Positions 11,305 through 20,200 of a DNA stretch of 64,000 nt are shown one piece after another. The DNA lies in contig NZ_CWKH01000002.1 of assembly GCF_001245615.1 (NCBI RefSeq), positions 1,364,001-1,428,000 of the forward strand, written 5' to 3'. Every line of letters begins with the position of its first letter. Position 1 is the stretch's first letter. A program made the translations under genes and the position numbers. Source of the DNA: Mycolicibacterium neworleansense. Lineage in GTDB: Bacteria; Actinomycetota; Actinomycetes; Mycobacteriales; Mycobacteriaceae. Under the pieces are notes generated by a model. The model ran no database searches. It saw nothing but the letters and a program-made list of their open reading frames with translations, and had not been told where the DNA came from.

Positions 11305-11600
11305 TGCTTGTTGCCGCGGTGGCCCCAACCCGGCCCATAGTCCGAGTAGCCCTGTTGGTAGCCCGAGTGCGGCTGCGGAGCGGGAGGCGGCGGCGCCTGG
11401 ACGAATCGGTTCTCCATCTGTGTCAGCGCCTCGAGCTCGCCGAAATCCAGGAAGATGCCGCGGCAGGTGTCGCATTGCTCGAGGTGGATGCCGTTGCGCT
11501 CATAGGTCTTCATGACCCCGGCGCACTTCGGACACAACAAGGTATTGCCCACGCCGGGCGATGCGGGAGACTTCGGGGGCTCATATGGCGGAATGCTCAT
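11262..11600 (-). CDS. TFIIB-type zinc-ribbon protein
   Basis: The 112-aa protein has one zinc ribbon, CPKC at residues 23-26 and CDTC at about 43-46, in the zf-TFIIB layout (CPxC, then GxxLxxCxxCxGxFLDxGEL). A Pro/Gln/Tyr/Gly-rich tail ends in a basic HRGNKHYRKQGFGRLF segment. Function unknown. It overlaps the APH-like gene tail to tail. Confidence 0.8.
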   Translation of the reverse strand: MSIPPYEPPKSPASPGVGNTLLCPKCAGVMKTYERNGIHLEQCDTCRGIFLDFGELEALTQMENRFVQAPPPPAPQPHSGYQQGYSDYGPGWGHRGNKHYRKQGFGRLFFSS

Positions 11601-12243
11601 ATGGCCATAACGTGCGAGCCCGCTGTGAAGTGCCTGTGAGCTGTGAGCCGGCCTCAGAAGGTGATTCAGAGCGCCGTAGTTGTGATGTCAGTCACAAATC
11701 GGAATATCAACCGAGAACCTCTTGAATCGATCCGCGGCCTTTCAGTTAATCCGGGCGTTCGGCGCTGCGTAACGGAACGTTTACACAGCAAGCGCAAACT
11801 CGGGCCTGCCGACGGGTCGCGCCGGGTTATTGACGGTGCCGACGGCAATCCTTCCGCTCAGCGTGATTGCCCGGCCGGTCCTTTGTGAAATGGGAGAAAG
11901 GCCAGTTCCGCCGCCTCGACGCAGCCATTCCCGGGTGGCTTGACGCCGCCTTGGAGTGGCTGCGGCCGCCGGCGCTCACAGGTGGGGGACGGCCGGACTG
12001 TGACGCAGTCCGGTGCGGATCTAGCAAACTTTGTACCAATCTTTGTCCGCCCGATGGCCGGAAACCGTTCCCGTTGCTGCCCCCGTGCCGCCCGGTTACG
12101 TTTCCTCCTGCCAATCATGAGCAAGGCATGAGAGCCGGATGTGACCTCCCTAATCGGGCAGCAGATCGCCGATGGATCTCTTGGGGTGGGGACCCTGGTT
12201 GGTGAACGCACGACATCGGATCACCGACACAGCTAGGGAGAAC
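11601..12243. other. Long non-coding leader region upstream of the mspA-type porin
   Basis: About 640 nt with no convincing gene. It holds scattered AT-rich patches (around 11690-11780), unlike its surroundings. A GGGAGA ribosome site lies just before the ATG at 12244. A long upstream element has been reported to be needed for M. smegmatis mspA expression, so this region is probably regulatory. No specific operator was recognised. Confidence 0.5.
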
Positions 12244-13323
12244 ATGAAGGCATTCAGTCGGGTGCTGGTCGCATTGGTGACCGCAATGGCCGGGGTCCTC
12301 GCGGGCCTCTTCATAGGCACGGGCACCTCTCATGCGGGTCTGGACAATGAACTGAGCCTGGTTGATGGTCAGGATCGGACCCTGACCGTTCAGCAGTGGG
12401 ACACCTTCCTCAACGGTGTGTTCCCTCTGGACCGCAACCGGTTGACCCGTGAGTGGTTCCATTCCGGCCGGGCCAAGTACGTGGTGGCCGGCCCGGGTGC
12501 CGATGAGTTCGAGGGCACCTTGGAGCTGGGCTATCAGATCGGCTTCCCGTGGTCGCTGGGTGTGGGGATCAACTTCTCCTACACCACCCCGAACATCCTG
12601 ATCGACGATGGTGACATCACCGGCCCGCCCTTCGGCCTGGAGTCGGTCATCACCCCGAACCTGTTCCCGGGTGTGTCGATCAGTGCCGACCTGGGCAACG
12701 GCCCCGGTATCCAGGAAGTGGCCACCTTCTCGGTGGACGTCAAGGGTGCCGCCGGCGGTGTGGCGGTGTCCAACGCGCACGGCACCGTGACCGGTGCGGC
12801 CGGTGGCGTGCTGCTGCGTCCGTTCGCCCGGCTGATCGCCTCGACCGGTGTGTTCCCTCTGGACCGCAACCGGTTGACCCGTGAGTGGTTCCATTCCGGC
12901 CGGGCCAAGTACGTGGTGGCCGGCCCGGGTGCCGATGAGTTCGAGGGCACCTTGGAGCTGGGCTATCAGATCGGCTTCCCGTGGTCGCTGGGTGTGGGGA
13001 TCAACTTCTCCTACACCACCCCGAACATCCTGATCGACGATGGTGACATCACCGGCCCGCCCTTCGGCCTGGAGTCGGTCATCACCCCGAACCTGTTCCC
13101 GGGTGTGTCGATCAGTGCCGACCTGGGCAACGGCCCCGGTATCCAGGAAGTGGCCACCTTCTCGGTGGACGTCAAGGGTGCCGCCGGCGGTGTGGCGGTG
13201 TCCAACGCGCACGGCACCGTGACCGGTGCGGCCGGTGGCGTGCTGCTGCGTCCGTTCGCCCGGCTGATCGCCTCGACCGGTGACAGCGTCACCACCTACG
13301 GCGAGCCCTGGAACATGAACTAA
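12244..13323 (+). CDS. MspA-family outer-membrane porin with a perfect internal tandem duplication
   Basis: The 359-aa precursor has a 31-aa signal peptide ending in SHA, and the mature protein begins GLDNELSLVDGQ, as in MspA. MspA octamers form the main hydrophilic channel of fast-growing mycobacteria. Residues from VFPLDRN to LIASTG (144 aa, 432 bp) occur twice in tandem and are identical at DNA level. Removing one copy leaves exactly 184 mature residues, the canonical MspA length. Each copy carries the constriction-loop aspartates (IDDGD). The C-terminus (YGEPWNMN) is normal. Either a recent real duplication or an assembly artefact. The ATG is supported by GGGAGA. Confidence 0.9.
   Translation: MKAFSRVLVALVTAMAGVLAGLFIGTGTSHAGLDNELSLVDGQDRTLTVQQWDTFLNGVFPLDRNRLTREWFHSGRAKYVVAGPGADEFEGTLELGYQIGFPWSLGVGINFSYTTPNILIDDGDITGPPFGLESVITPNLFPGVSISADLGNGPGIQEVATFSVDVKGAAGGVAVSNAHGTVTGAAGGVLLRPFARLIASTGVFPLDRNRLTREWFHSGRAKYVVAGPGADEFEGTLELGYQIGFPWSLGVGINFSYTTPNILIDDGDITGPPFGLESVITPNLFPGVSISADLGNGPGIQEVATFSVDVKGAAGGVAVSNAHGTVTGAAGGVLLRPFARLIASTGDSVTTYGEPWNMN
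12414..13282 (+). repeat. Perfect 432-bp tandem duplication inside the porin gene
   Basis: Copy 1 is 12414-12850 and copy 2 is 12846-13282, offset by 432 bp with no mismatch seen. The five bases CGGTG occur at both outer ends and at the junction (12414-12418, 12846-12850, 13278-13282), a microhomology signature. The period is a multiple of three, so the frame is kept. Confidence 0.95.
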
Positions 13324-13345
13324 GGGCAAGTAACCAGATCGTCCC

Positions 13346-13390
13346 GATCGGCGCGTCCAGCTTCTTCGTCAGAAGCAGGGCGCGCCGATT
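13346..13390. terminator. Hairpin terminator after the porin gene
   Basis: ATCGGCGCG (13347-13355) pairs with CGCGCCGAT (13381-13389), and an inner stem GCTTCT/AGAAGC lies between them. It lies 23 nt after the porin stop. Confidence 0.7.
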
Positions 13391-13404
13391 GCTGTTTCGG
13401 CGGT

Positions 13405-13410
13405 TACGGT
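13405..13410 (+). promoter_or_regulatory. Leaderless -10 box TACGGT
   Basis: TACGGT ends 6 nt before the ATG at 13417. Confidence 0.5.
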
Positions 13411-13416
13411 GGCCTC

Positions 13417-13836
13417 ATGACGCCGCAGAGCCCGGTTTCAGTGCTCGGGGAGGACGAATGCTGGCAGCTGCTGTCCAGCGTGACCCTGGGACGCCTCGTC
13501 TCAACCATCGGCACCCGGCTGGAGATTTTCCCGGTCAACTTCATCGTTCAGCGCCGCACGGTGCTGTTCCGGACGGCCGAGGGCACCAAGTTGATCAGCG
13601 CCCTGCTCAATGACCGGGTGCTGTTCGAGGCTGACGATCACACCGTGGTCGGCGGGTGGAGTGTGATCGTGCGCGGTGTCCCAGCGCTTCTGGAGAGCGC
13701 GGACGAGATCGCCGAGGCCGAGCGTGGCCAGTTGTTGTCGTGGATCTCCACCACGAAACGCCGGTATATCCGGATCCGGCCGAAAGAGATCTCGGGACGA
13801 CGGTTCGTGTTCGGCGCCGTGCCGGGGGATGTGTAG
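13417..13836 (+). CDS. PNPOx-like flavin/F420-binding split-barrel protein
   Basis: The 139-aa protein matches the small pyridoxamine 5-phosphate oxidase-like split-barrel family of mycobacteria, which bind FMN or F420. Typical features are LLSSVTLGRLV near the start, PVNFIV, LFRTAEGTKL and the C-terminal RIRPKEISGRRF. The start is supported by a leaderless -10 box. It converges on the wzm gene with a 4-nt gap. Cofactor and substrate are not determined. Confidence 0.8.
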   Translation: MTPQSPVSVLGEDECWQLLSSVTLGRLVSTIGTRLEIFPVNFIVQRRTVLFRTAEGTKLISALLNDRVLFEADDHTVVGGWSVIVRGVPALLESADEIAEAERGQLLSWISTTKRRYIRIRPKEISGRRFVFGAVPGDV

Positions 13837-13840
13837 CGGC

Positions 13841-14671
13841 TCAGACCCAGTACGGGACGCGCGCGCGGTACTGGCGCATGGCCATCGCGGCCAGGATCCA
13901 GCCGATGGTCGTGAGGACCAGTACCACCAGCCAGTGCCTCAGCTCCTGGTCGGCACCCAGCAGCGGCGCGCGCACGATGTCCAGGTAGTGCAGCAACGGG
14001 TTGATCTCGACGATCTTGGCCCACGACCCGGCGCCCTGCTGCTGCAGTGTCGACTCGTTCCAGATGATCGGCGTCATGAAGAAAAGCAGCTGCACCACCG
14101 AGGCCAGCAGCGGCCCGATGTCGCGGTAGCGGGTGGCCAGGATGCCGAAACAGATTGACACCCATACACAATTCAGCACGATCAGGCCCAGTGCCGGGAT
14201 GACCGCCAGATCGGTCCACTTCCACGGTTTGGGATAGATGATCGCGATGACCACGAAGATGACGATGTTGTGGCCGAACAGGATCAACTGCCGCCACACC
14301 AGCCGGTAGACGTGCACCGACAACGGCGTCGGAAGTTGTTTGATCAGACCTTCGTTGGCGATGAAGACGTCGGCGCCTTCGAGAATCGAGGCGTTGATCA
14401 GGTTCCAGATGATCAGGCCGAGCGTGACGTAGGGCAGGTGCTCCTCGAGCGGCAGCTTGAACAGCTTCGAGTACAACAGGCCCATCGCCACCGCGGTGGT
14501 GCCGGTGGCGATGGTGATCCAGAACGGGCCGAGCACACTGCGCCGATAGCGCTGCTTGATGTCCTGCCAGCCCAGGTGCAGCCACAGTTCGCGCTTGCCG
14601 AAGCCTTCGGAGAGATCGCGTATCGCCCGGGTCATCGTCTTGGACTCGGATGCCGCGTCGGTGAACGTCAT
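13841..14671 (-). CDS. wzm: ABC-2 type galactan-lipid exporter permease Wzm (Rv3783-like)
   Basis: The 276-aa ABC-2 permease has about six membrane helices between residues 45 and 265 and an N-terminal amphipathic region (HLGWQDIKQRYRRSVLGPFW) typical of O-antigen type exporters. With Wzt it flips the lipid-linked galactan intermediate across the membrane. The ATG at 14671 overlaps the glfT1 stop. Order wzt-glfT1-wzm matches Rv3781-Rv3783. Confidence 0.9.
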   Translation of the reverse strand: MTFTDAASESKTMTRAIRDLSEGFGKRELWLHLGWQDIKQRYRRSVLGPFWITIATGTTAVAMGLLYSKLFKLPLEEHLPYVTLGLIIWNLINASILEGADVFIANEGLIKQLPTPLSVHVYRLVWRQLILFGHNIVIFVVIAIIYPKPWKWTDLAVIPALGLIVLNCVWVSICFGILATRYRDIGPLLASVVQLLFFMTPIIWNESTLQQQGAGSWAKIVEINPLLHYLDIVRAPLLGADQELRHWLVVLVLTTIGWILAAMAMRQYRARVPYWV

Positions 14672-15600
14672 CGTTGGAACCTTTCGCTCCTGCCCAACCG
14701 CCGCAGGCGGATCCATTCCCGCAGACCCGCGGGGTCGCGGCGGGATACCAGGAAGTACCAGCCGAACCGCAGCCACTCCTGCGGCAGCAGTTTGCGCAAC
14801 CCGGGCTGGGACAGCAGATAGCCGCGGTTGCGGTAGGTGAAGAACCGTTTGGTCTCGTCGTCGGGGTACTGCGTGTGCATCCGGCCGCCGAGGATCGGCT
14901 TGAACTCGTCGGTGCCGCACGGGTGCAGATAGCTTGCGGTCAAACAGGTTCCGAACGGCAGGCCGGACCGGACCAGTCGCCGGTGCAACTCGACCTCGTC
15001 GCCGCGGACGAACAGGCGCAGATCCGGGACGCCGACTGATTCCACGGTGGCGGCCCGGAACAGGGCACCGTTGAACAATGATGCGATCCCGGGCAGCACA
15101 TCGCCCTCACCCTCGGTGCGCAATTCGCTGACCAGTCGCCGCCACGCCAGCCCGCGGCGCAGTGGGAAGGCCAGCCGCTGTGGATCGTCGAGGTTGCACA
15201 CCATGGGTGAGACCTCGGCCAGGGTGTACTGCTCGGCACAAGCCAGCAGGGTGGACAGCACGGTGTTGTCGGCGGGGCGGCCGTCGTCGTCGGCCAGCCA
15301 GATCCAGTCCGCCCCCTGCGCCAGCGCGTGCAGCATGCCGAGTGCGAAACCGCCAGCGCCGCCGAGGTTTCGGCGTGATCCGAGGTAGGTCGCCGGTACC
15401 GGCTGGCCGAGCACCAGCTCGCGGACGACCTCATCGTCGTCGTTGTCGACCACGATCAGGTGGTCGGGTCTGCGGTCCTGGCCCACCACCGCGGCGAGGG
15501 ACTTGGCGAGCAACTCCCGGCGCCGGTGCGTGACGATCACCGCGATGACGGATTCAGGCGCTCTGCTTGCCGCCTCCTCGCGCAAGCGCTCGTCAGCCAC
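14668..15600 (-). CDS. glfT1: Galactofuranosyltransferase GlfT1
   Basis: The 310-aa GT2 family enzyme transfers the first galactofuranose residues from UDP-Galf onto the rhamnosyl-linker lipid. The N-terminal Rossmann segment begins VIAVIVTHRR. The metal-binding DDD motif is in WLADDDGR, and a second conserved acidic motif is in FVRGDEVELHRR. The GTG at 15600 overlaps the wzt stop by 8 nt; the long ORF extending to 16107 is only the wzt shadow. It overlaps wzm by 4 nt. Confidence 0.93.
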   Translation of the reverse strand: MADERLREEAASRAPESVIAVIVTHRRRELLAKSLAAVVGQDRRPDHLIVVDNDDDEVVRELVLGQPVPATYLGSRRNLGGAGGFALGMLHALAQGADWIWLADDDGRPADNTVLSTLLACAEQYTLAEVSPMVCNLDDPQRLAFPLRRGLAWRRLVSELRTEGEGDVLPGIASLFNGALFRAATVESVGVPDLRLFVRGDEVELHRRLVRSGLPFGTCLTASYLHPCGTDEFKPILGGRMHTQYPDDETKRFFTYRNRGYLLSQPGLRKLLPQEWLRFGWYFLVSRRDPAGLREWIRLRRLGRSERFQR

Positions 15601-16387
15601 GAGCCGTCTCCTCCAACACCTCGCGCACATGCCGCGCGGCGTCCGGGCCTTCGTAGGCGCCGACGACCTCTTCGATCCCGCCGGACATCTTGATGGTGCC
15701 GTGGTCGATCCACATCGCGGTCTTGCAGAGCCGGGCCAGGAATTCGTTGGAATGGCTCGCGAACACCAAGATTCCGGACCGCTCCACCAGGCTCTGCAGC
15801 CGTGACTGCGCTTTCTTGAGGAACTCCGCGTCGACGGCGCCGATGCCCTCGTCGAGCAGCAGGATCTCGGGGTCGATGCTGGTGACCACGCCCATCGCCA
15901 GACGCACGCGCATACCGGTCGAGTAGGTGCGCAGCGGCATCGACAGGTACTCGCCGAGTTCGGTGAATTCGGCGATCTCGTCGACCTTGGCCAGCATCTG
16001 CTTGCGGGTCTGCCCGAGGAACAGTCCGCGGATGATGATGTTCTCGAAGCCCGATATCTCCGGGTCCATGCCGACGCCGAGGTCGAACACCGGGGCCACC
16101 CGACCACTCACCGTTGCCGAGCCCCGGGTCGGCTCATAGATGCCCGAAAGCAGCCGCAGCAGTGTGGATTTGCCCGCACCGTTGTGGCCGACCAGCCCGA
16201 CCCGGTCACCCATCTTGAGAGACATCGTGATGTCGCGCAGCGCTTCGATGACGACGACGTTGGACTCGTTCCGGCCGATGGCGCCGCCGGCCTTGCCGAG
16301 GAACGCCTTCTTCAGCGAGCGAGTCTTCGCGTCGAAGATGGGGAACTCGACCCATGCGTCGCGCGTCGAGATGTAGGGATCAGACAA
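15593..16387 (-). CDS. wzt: ABC transporter ATP-binding protein Wzt (galactan export, Rv3781-like)
   Basis: The 264-aa ATPase partner of Wzm has Walker A GHNGAGKST, signature YSTGMRVRLA and Walker B ILLLDEGIGAVD. The TTG at 16387, giving LSDPYISTRDAW, is the likely start because the upstream part of the frame lies inside bpa. The distance from the bpa stop is about 7 nt. The ribosome site is weak, which fits coupled translation. Confidence 0.9.
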   Translation of the reverse strand: MSDPYISTRDAWVEFPIFDAKTRSLKKAFLGKAGGAIGRNESNVVVIEALRDITMSLKMGDRVGLVGHNGAGKSTLLRLLSGIYEPTRGSATVSGRVAPVFDLGVGMDPEISGFENIIIRGLFLGQTRKQMLAKVDEIAEFTELGEYLSMPLRTYSTGMRVRLAMGVVTSIDPEILLLDEGIGAVDAEFLKKAQSRLQSLVERSGILVFASHSNEFLARLCKTAMWIDHGTIKMSGGIEEVVGAYEGPDAARHVREVLEETARG

Positions 16388-16394
16388 CTCAGAC

Positions 16395-16910
16395 CTACAG
16401 GTACTGGCCGGTGCCGGGATGCGACGGGCCACCGCGCTGTCCGCCCGGAACCTGTAGTCCCGGCGGCAGGGCGCCCTGGCGCATCTGCTCGAGCTGGGCG
16501 CGGGCGGCCATCTGCTGGGCGAACAACGCCGTCTGGATGCCGTGGAACAGGCCCTCCAGCCAGCCGACCAGCTGGGCCTGCGCGATCCGCAGCTCGGCGT
16601 CGGACGGCACGCTGTCCTCGGTGAAGGGCAGGGTCAGCCGCTCGAGTTCTTCGCGCAGTTCGGGGGCCAGACCGTCCTCGAGCTCGCGGATGCTGGTCCG
16701 GTGGATGTCGCGCAGCCGGTTGCGGCTGGCGTCGTCGAGCGGGGCCGCGCGCACCTCTTCCAGCAGTTGCTTGATCATCGTGCCGATCCGCATGACCTTC
16801 GCCGGCTGTTCGACGAGATCGGTCAGCGACTTGCCGTCAGCGTCGGCATCGGTCTCGTCCGCCGTGCTGGCCAGGATCTCGATGTTGTCATCGTCGGGGT
16901 TGATGGTCAT
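16395..16910 (-). CDS. bpa: Bacterial proteasome activator Bpa/PafE
   Basis: The 171-aa protein has a disordered acidic N-terminus, a four-helix-bundle core (about residues 35-145) and a flexible Gly/Pro-rich tail ending in GQYL. That tail is the HbYX-like motif that docks on the 20S proteasome to open its gate independently of ATP. It corresponds to Rv3780. The ATG at 16910 overlaps the stop of the upstream Rv3779-like gene by 4 nt. Confidence 0.95.
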   Translation of the reverse strand: MTINPDDDNIEILASTADETDADADGKSLTDLVEQPAKVMRIGTMIKQLLEEVRAAPLDDASRNRLRDIHRTSIRELEDGLAPELREELERLTLPFTEDSVPSDAELRIAQAQLVGWLEGLFHGIQTALFAQQMAARAQLEQMRQGALPPGLQVPGGQRGGPSHPGTGQYL

Positions 16911-18873
16911 GGCCTTCCTGTCTCGTGATGGTTGGTCGTCTTGGTGGCCGCGTTCTCTCCGTGCCAGCGGTAGATGCGGTCCTCACCGTTGTCGTAGATC
17001 TTCTCCCACGACCTTGAGCTGTCTAGCGACACTAGTCCGTCGGGCATGACGAACCCTCGAACCACCGGTGTGCTGGTGAGCACGTAGCGGATGTTGAGCG
17101 CCTCGACCGCCTCGGCAACCCGGGGATCGGTGTCGGCATCGTCTGCGTATGCCCAAAAGATGAACCGGTGATACCCGGGGCCCTGCTGCACCGGGTAGTC
17201 GTAGTGCGTCCACAGTGGGTGCAGCCCCGAAACCGCGTACATCCAGGCGGTGCCGTCGGTGTTGGCGTCCCCGATCAGCGTGGTGCGGGCGTCGGGCAAC
17301 TGGGCCAGATAGGCGAAGGCCTCCAGGTCTTTGGCGCCGACCATCACCGAGTCGTACTTCTGCCCGAACAGGTATTTGTGCCGCGGGAAGTAGTGCCAGG
17401 CCAGGCCCACCGTGGTCGCGATCAGTGCGACGGCTGCCGTCGCGCGGATCCAGGCCGGGCGGGCGCCGGCCCGCCCAGCAGGACCAGGGCGACAAGGCCG
17501 ATCGCCGCCATCGGTGCGTAGAGCATCGTGACCACGGCCGACAGGCGTCGCGGGTCGCTGTAGAAGAGGTCGCTGAACTTGCCGGTGATGACGCCCAGCG
17601 GTCCGCCGAACGGCGCCCCGGAATGCACGATGGACGCGATGAGGATCAGCCAGACCGCCAGCGGCCACCAGATCTTCTTGACCAGCATGACCAGTCCGCC
17701 GATGCCGGCCAGCGCGATGAGTGCGTTCTGGATCGGGAAGTCGTTGAGGTGGCGGGTGTGCTGGACGACCGCCGCAAACAGGGAGTACTTCTTGCCGAGG
17801 TGGTTGACGAAGGCGTGCCCGACGATGATGTCGGCTTGCTGAAGGACCCCGAGGAACTGCGGCAGCATGATCAGCAGGGTCGGCACCGCGACGGCCGCCA
17901 GCGCCAGGAAGTCCGGCACCCGGCCGCGCACCGGCCGCCACAGTGCTTCGGCCAGCCACCAGATGGCCACCAGCAGCGCGGTCACCACACCGCCGGTGAG
18001 GTGCACCGAGAAGACGCCGACGGTGGCCAGCACGGCCAGGCCGATGCGGTCGCGGTGTGCCGGCGTCGAGATGATCAGGGCGAACACCGGCACGGCCAGC
18101 CCGTAGGCGACCAGGTTGGGCATGGCCGCCACGTCGAATTCCACGTAGGGCACCGCGGTGAACGATGCCGTGAGCGCAGCCGCGGTGGCCGCTGCCACGG
18201 CGGTGCGCATCTCGCAGGTGCGCGGGCGGACCATCTTCCACGTCAGGACCGCAGCGCTGACCGGGAACAGCCACACCGCCGCGGTGACCGAACTCACGGT
18301 GTAGGCGGTGGTCGCGGCGGCACCGGTGAGCTGGCAGTAGACGGCGGCCAGGGCATGGAAGGCCGACGGGTAGTAGAGCGCCTCGTGGGTTTCGACGTTG
18401 CGCAGCTCGCCCATGTGGGTGGGCGAGGCCTGGCCGGTGTCGAGGATCCAGCGGATGGTGTTGGCGTGCCACACCGAGTCCCAGGTGCTGGGGATCGATT
18501 GCCAGTGCGGCAGGCCGGCGATCGCCGCGGCGGCGATCAGCGCGGCGCCCAGCAGCACGCCGGCCGCAACCACCATGGCCGGCCGTGTGCCCGCGCCGAA
18601 TGTTTCGGCGTCGCGGTCACGGTAGCGGGCCAGCACCCTCCGCAACCCGGCCGCAATGGCCGCAACGACCGCCACAGCAAACAACGCCGTCCACGCGTTC
18701 CAGGGCACACCGATGGCCCCGAGCGGAACGATCGTCAGCGCGACGGTGCCGTAGGTCAAGGCTGGACCCACTGCGACCGCCGTCCATGCGGTCAGTCCGC
18801 CTGCCCTGGCTATCAGCGCCCCGGGTATAACCAGCAACAACAGTGCAATTAGCACTCCGAACCCGAAGCCCAC
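16907..18873 (-). pseudogene. Rv3779-like multi-pass membrane protein, split by a frameshift
   Basis: Two frames together make one Rv3779-type protein of about 655 aa. The N-terminal frame (start GTG 18873, reading VGFGFGVLIALLLL) has many membrane helices and a large loop (WDSVWHANTIRW). It goes out of frame near 17450-17480 and would stop at 17422. The second frame continues with a membrane helix (AVALIATTVGLAW) and a conserved soluble tail to 16907. Rv3779 has been implicated in polyprenyl-phospho-mannose metabolism. One base is apparently missing in a GC-rich run, so this may be a sequencing error or real inactivation. The stop overlaps bpa. Confidence 0.8.
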
Positions 18874-18985
18874 TGGACTAGTATGGCTGCCCAGGGTGAC
18901 CCGGTCCGAGCATGGTCTGTTCAAGTGCAAACGTGCGGTCGGGCACTCACCAAATCGTGTCGGTTTGTGATATTTGCGGACGCTC

Positions 18986-18991
18986 TAAGGT
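18986..18991 (+). promoter_or_regulatory. Leaderless -10 box TAAGGT
   Basis: TAAGGT ends 7 nt before the ATG at 18999. Confidence 0.5.
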
Positions 18992-18998
18992 GGCTGGC

Positions 18999-20195
18999 AT
19001 GGCATACGACGTCGCCCGGGTGCGTGGCTTGCATCCGTCATTGGGCGATGGGTGGGTTCACTTCGATGCCCAGAACGGCATGTTGGTGCCCGATTCGGTC
19101 GCGACGACGGTTTCTACCGCCTTCCGCGGCTCGATGCCCACCGCTGTTGGACCGCACCCATCGGCACGCCGCAGCGCGGCTGTCCTCACCGCAGCCCGTC
19201 AAGCTGTCGCAGACCTGGTCAACGCCGATCCGCGGGGCGTGGTCCTGGGTGCCGACCGGGCCCAGCTGCTGACCGCCCTGGCCGAGGCCTCCTCGAGCCG
19301 GGTCGGACTGGGCTACGAGGTGGTGGTCACCCGTCTGGATGACGAGGCGAACATCGCGCCGTGGTTGCGGGCGGCGAATCGCTATGGCGCCAAGGTCAAG
19401 TGGGCCGAGGTCGACATCGAGACCGGTGAGCTGCCGTCCTGGCAGTGGGAAGGGCTGATCGACAAGCCGACCCGCCTGGTGGCCATCGCGTCGGCGTCAT
19501 CGACTCTGGGAACCGTCACCGATCTGAGTGAGGTGACGAAGCTCACCCATGAGGTCGGTGGCATGGTCGTCGTCGACCACTCGGCGGCGGCTCCGTACCG
19601 GCTCATCGACATCAACGAGATCGACGCCGACGTCGTCGCCCTCAACGCGGTGCCCTGGGGCGGCCCCCCGATCGGCGCCCTGGTCTTCCGGGACCCTTCG
19701 GCGATCGATGCCTTGGCCTCGGTGTCCTTGAACCCGCACGCGACGGGTCCGGCCCGCCTGGAGGTGGGCGCACACCAATACGGCCTGCTGGGCGGCGTGG
19801 TGGCCAGCATCGAGTACCTGTCCAACCTCGAAGAGACGGCCAGCGGCTCACGGCGTGAACGGCTGGCGGTGTCGATGCAGTCGGCGGGCGCGTACCTGGA
19901 CCGGTTGTTCGAGTACCTGGTGGCCTCGCTGCGGTCCCTGCCGCTCGTGATGGTCATCGGCAGGCCGGAGTCCCAGATTCCGGTGCTCAGCTTCGTGGTG
20001 CGCGACATCCCGGCCGAGCGCGTTGTGCAACGGTTGGCAGACAACGGCATCCTGGCGATCTCGAATGCCAGCTCCCGCGTGCTCGACGTGATCGGCGTCA
20101 ACGACATCGGCGGCGCCGTGACGGTCGGGCTGTCGCATTACTCGACCGGCGCCGAGGTCGACCAGCTCGTGCGGGCCCTGGCCTCCCTCGGCTGA
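18999..20195 (+). CDS. Class-V aminotransferase-fold protein (Rv3778c-like)
   Basis: The 398-aa protein has the cysteine desulfurase / class V aminotransferase fold ([13 protein letters not shown] near the start, [15 protein letters not shown] for the PLP-ring Asp region). At the position where family members have the PLP-binding Lys before a Gly-rich stretch, this protein reads [13 protein letters not shown] with no Lys. It may therefore not form the normal Schiff base. Length equals the M. tuberculosis protein. It is divergent from the Rv3779-like gene and converges with the quinone oxidoreductase gene. Confidence 0.82.
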   Translation: MAYDVARVRGLHPSLGDGWVHFDAQNGMLVPDSVATTVSTAFRGSMPTAVGPHPSARRSAAVLTAARQAVADLVNADPRGVVLGADRAQLLTALAEASSSRVGLGYEVVVTRLDDEANIAPWLRAANRYGAKVKWAEVDIETGELPSWQWEGLIDKPTRLVAIASASSTLGTVTDLSEVTKLTHEVGGMVVVDHSAAAPYRLIDINEIDADVVALNAVPWGGPPIGALVFRDPSAIDALASVSLNPHATGPARLEVGAHQYGLLGGVVASIEYLSNLEETASGSRRERLAVSMQSAGAYLDRLFEYLVASLRSLPLVMVIGRPESQIPVLSFVVRDIPAERVVQRLADNGILAISNASSRVLDVIGVNDIGGAVTVGLSHYSTGAEVDQLVRALASLG

Positions 20196-20200
20196 CCGGA

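Noticed and set aside
12115-13329. 404-codon minus-strand frame with internal repeats opposite the porin gene
   Set aside because: Its repeats merely mirror the porin duplication; the plus-strand protein is a clear MspA with signal peptide.
16907-18472. 521-codon single frame as an independent gene
   Set aside because: Only its last about 190 codons are real; the first part is out-of-frame noise, so it was merged with the upstream frame as one frameshifted gene.
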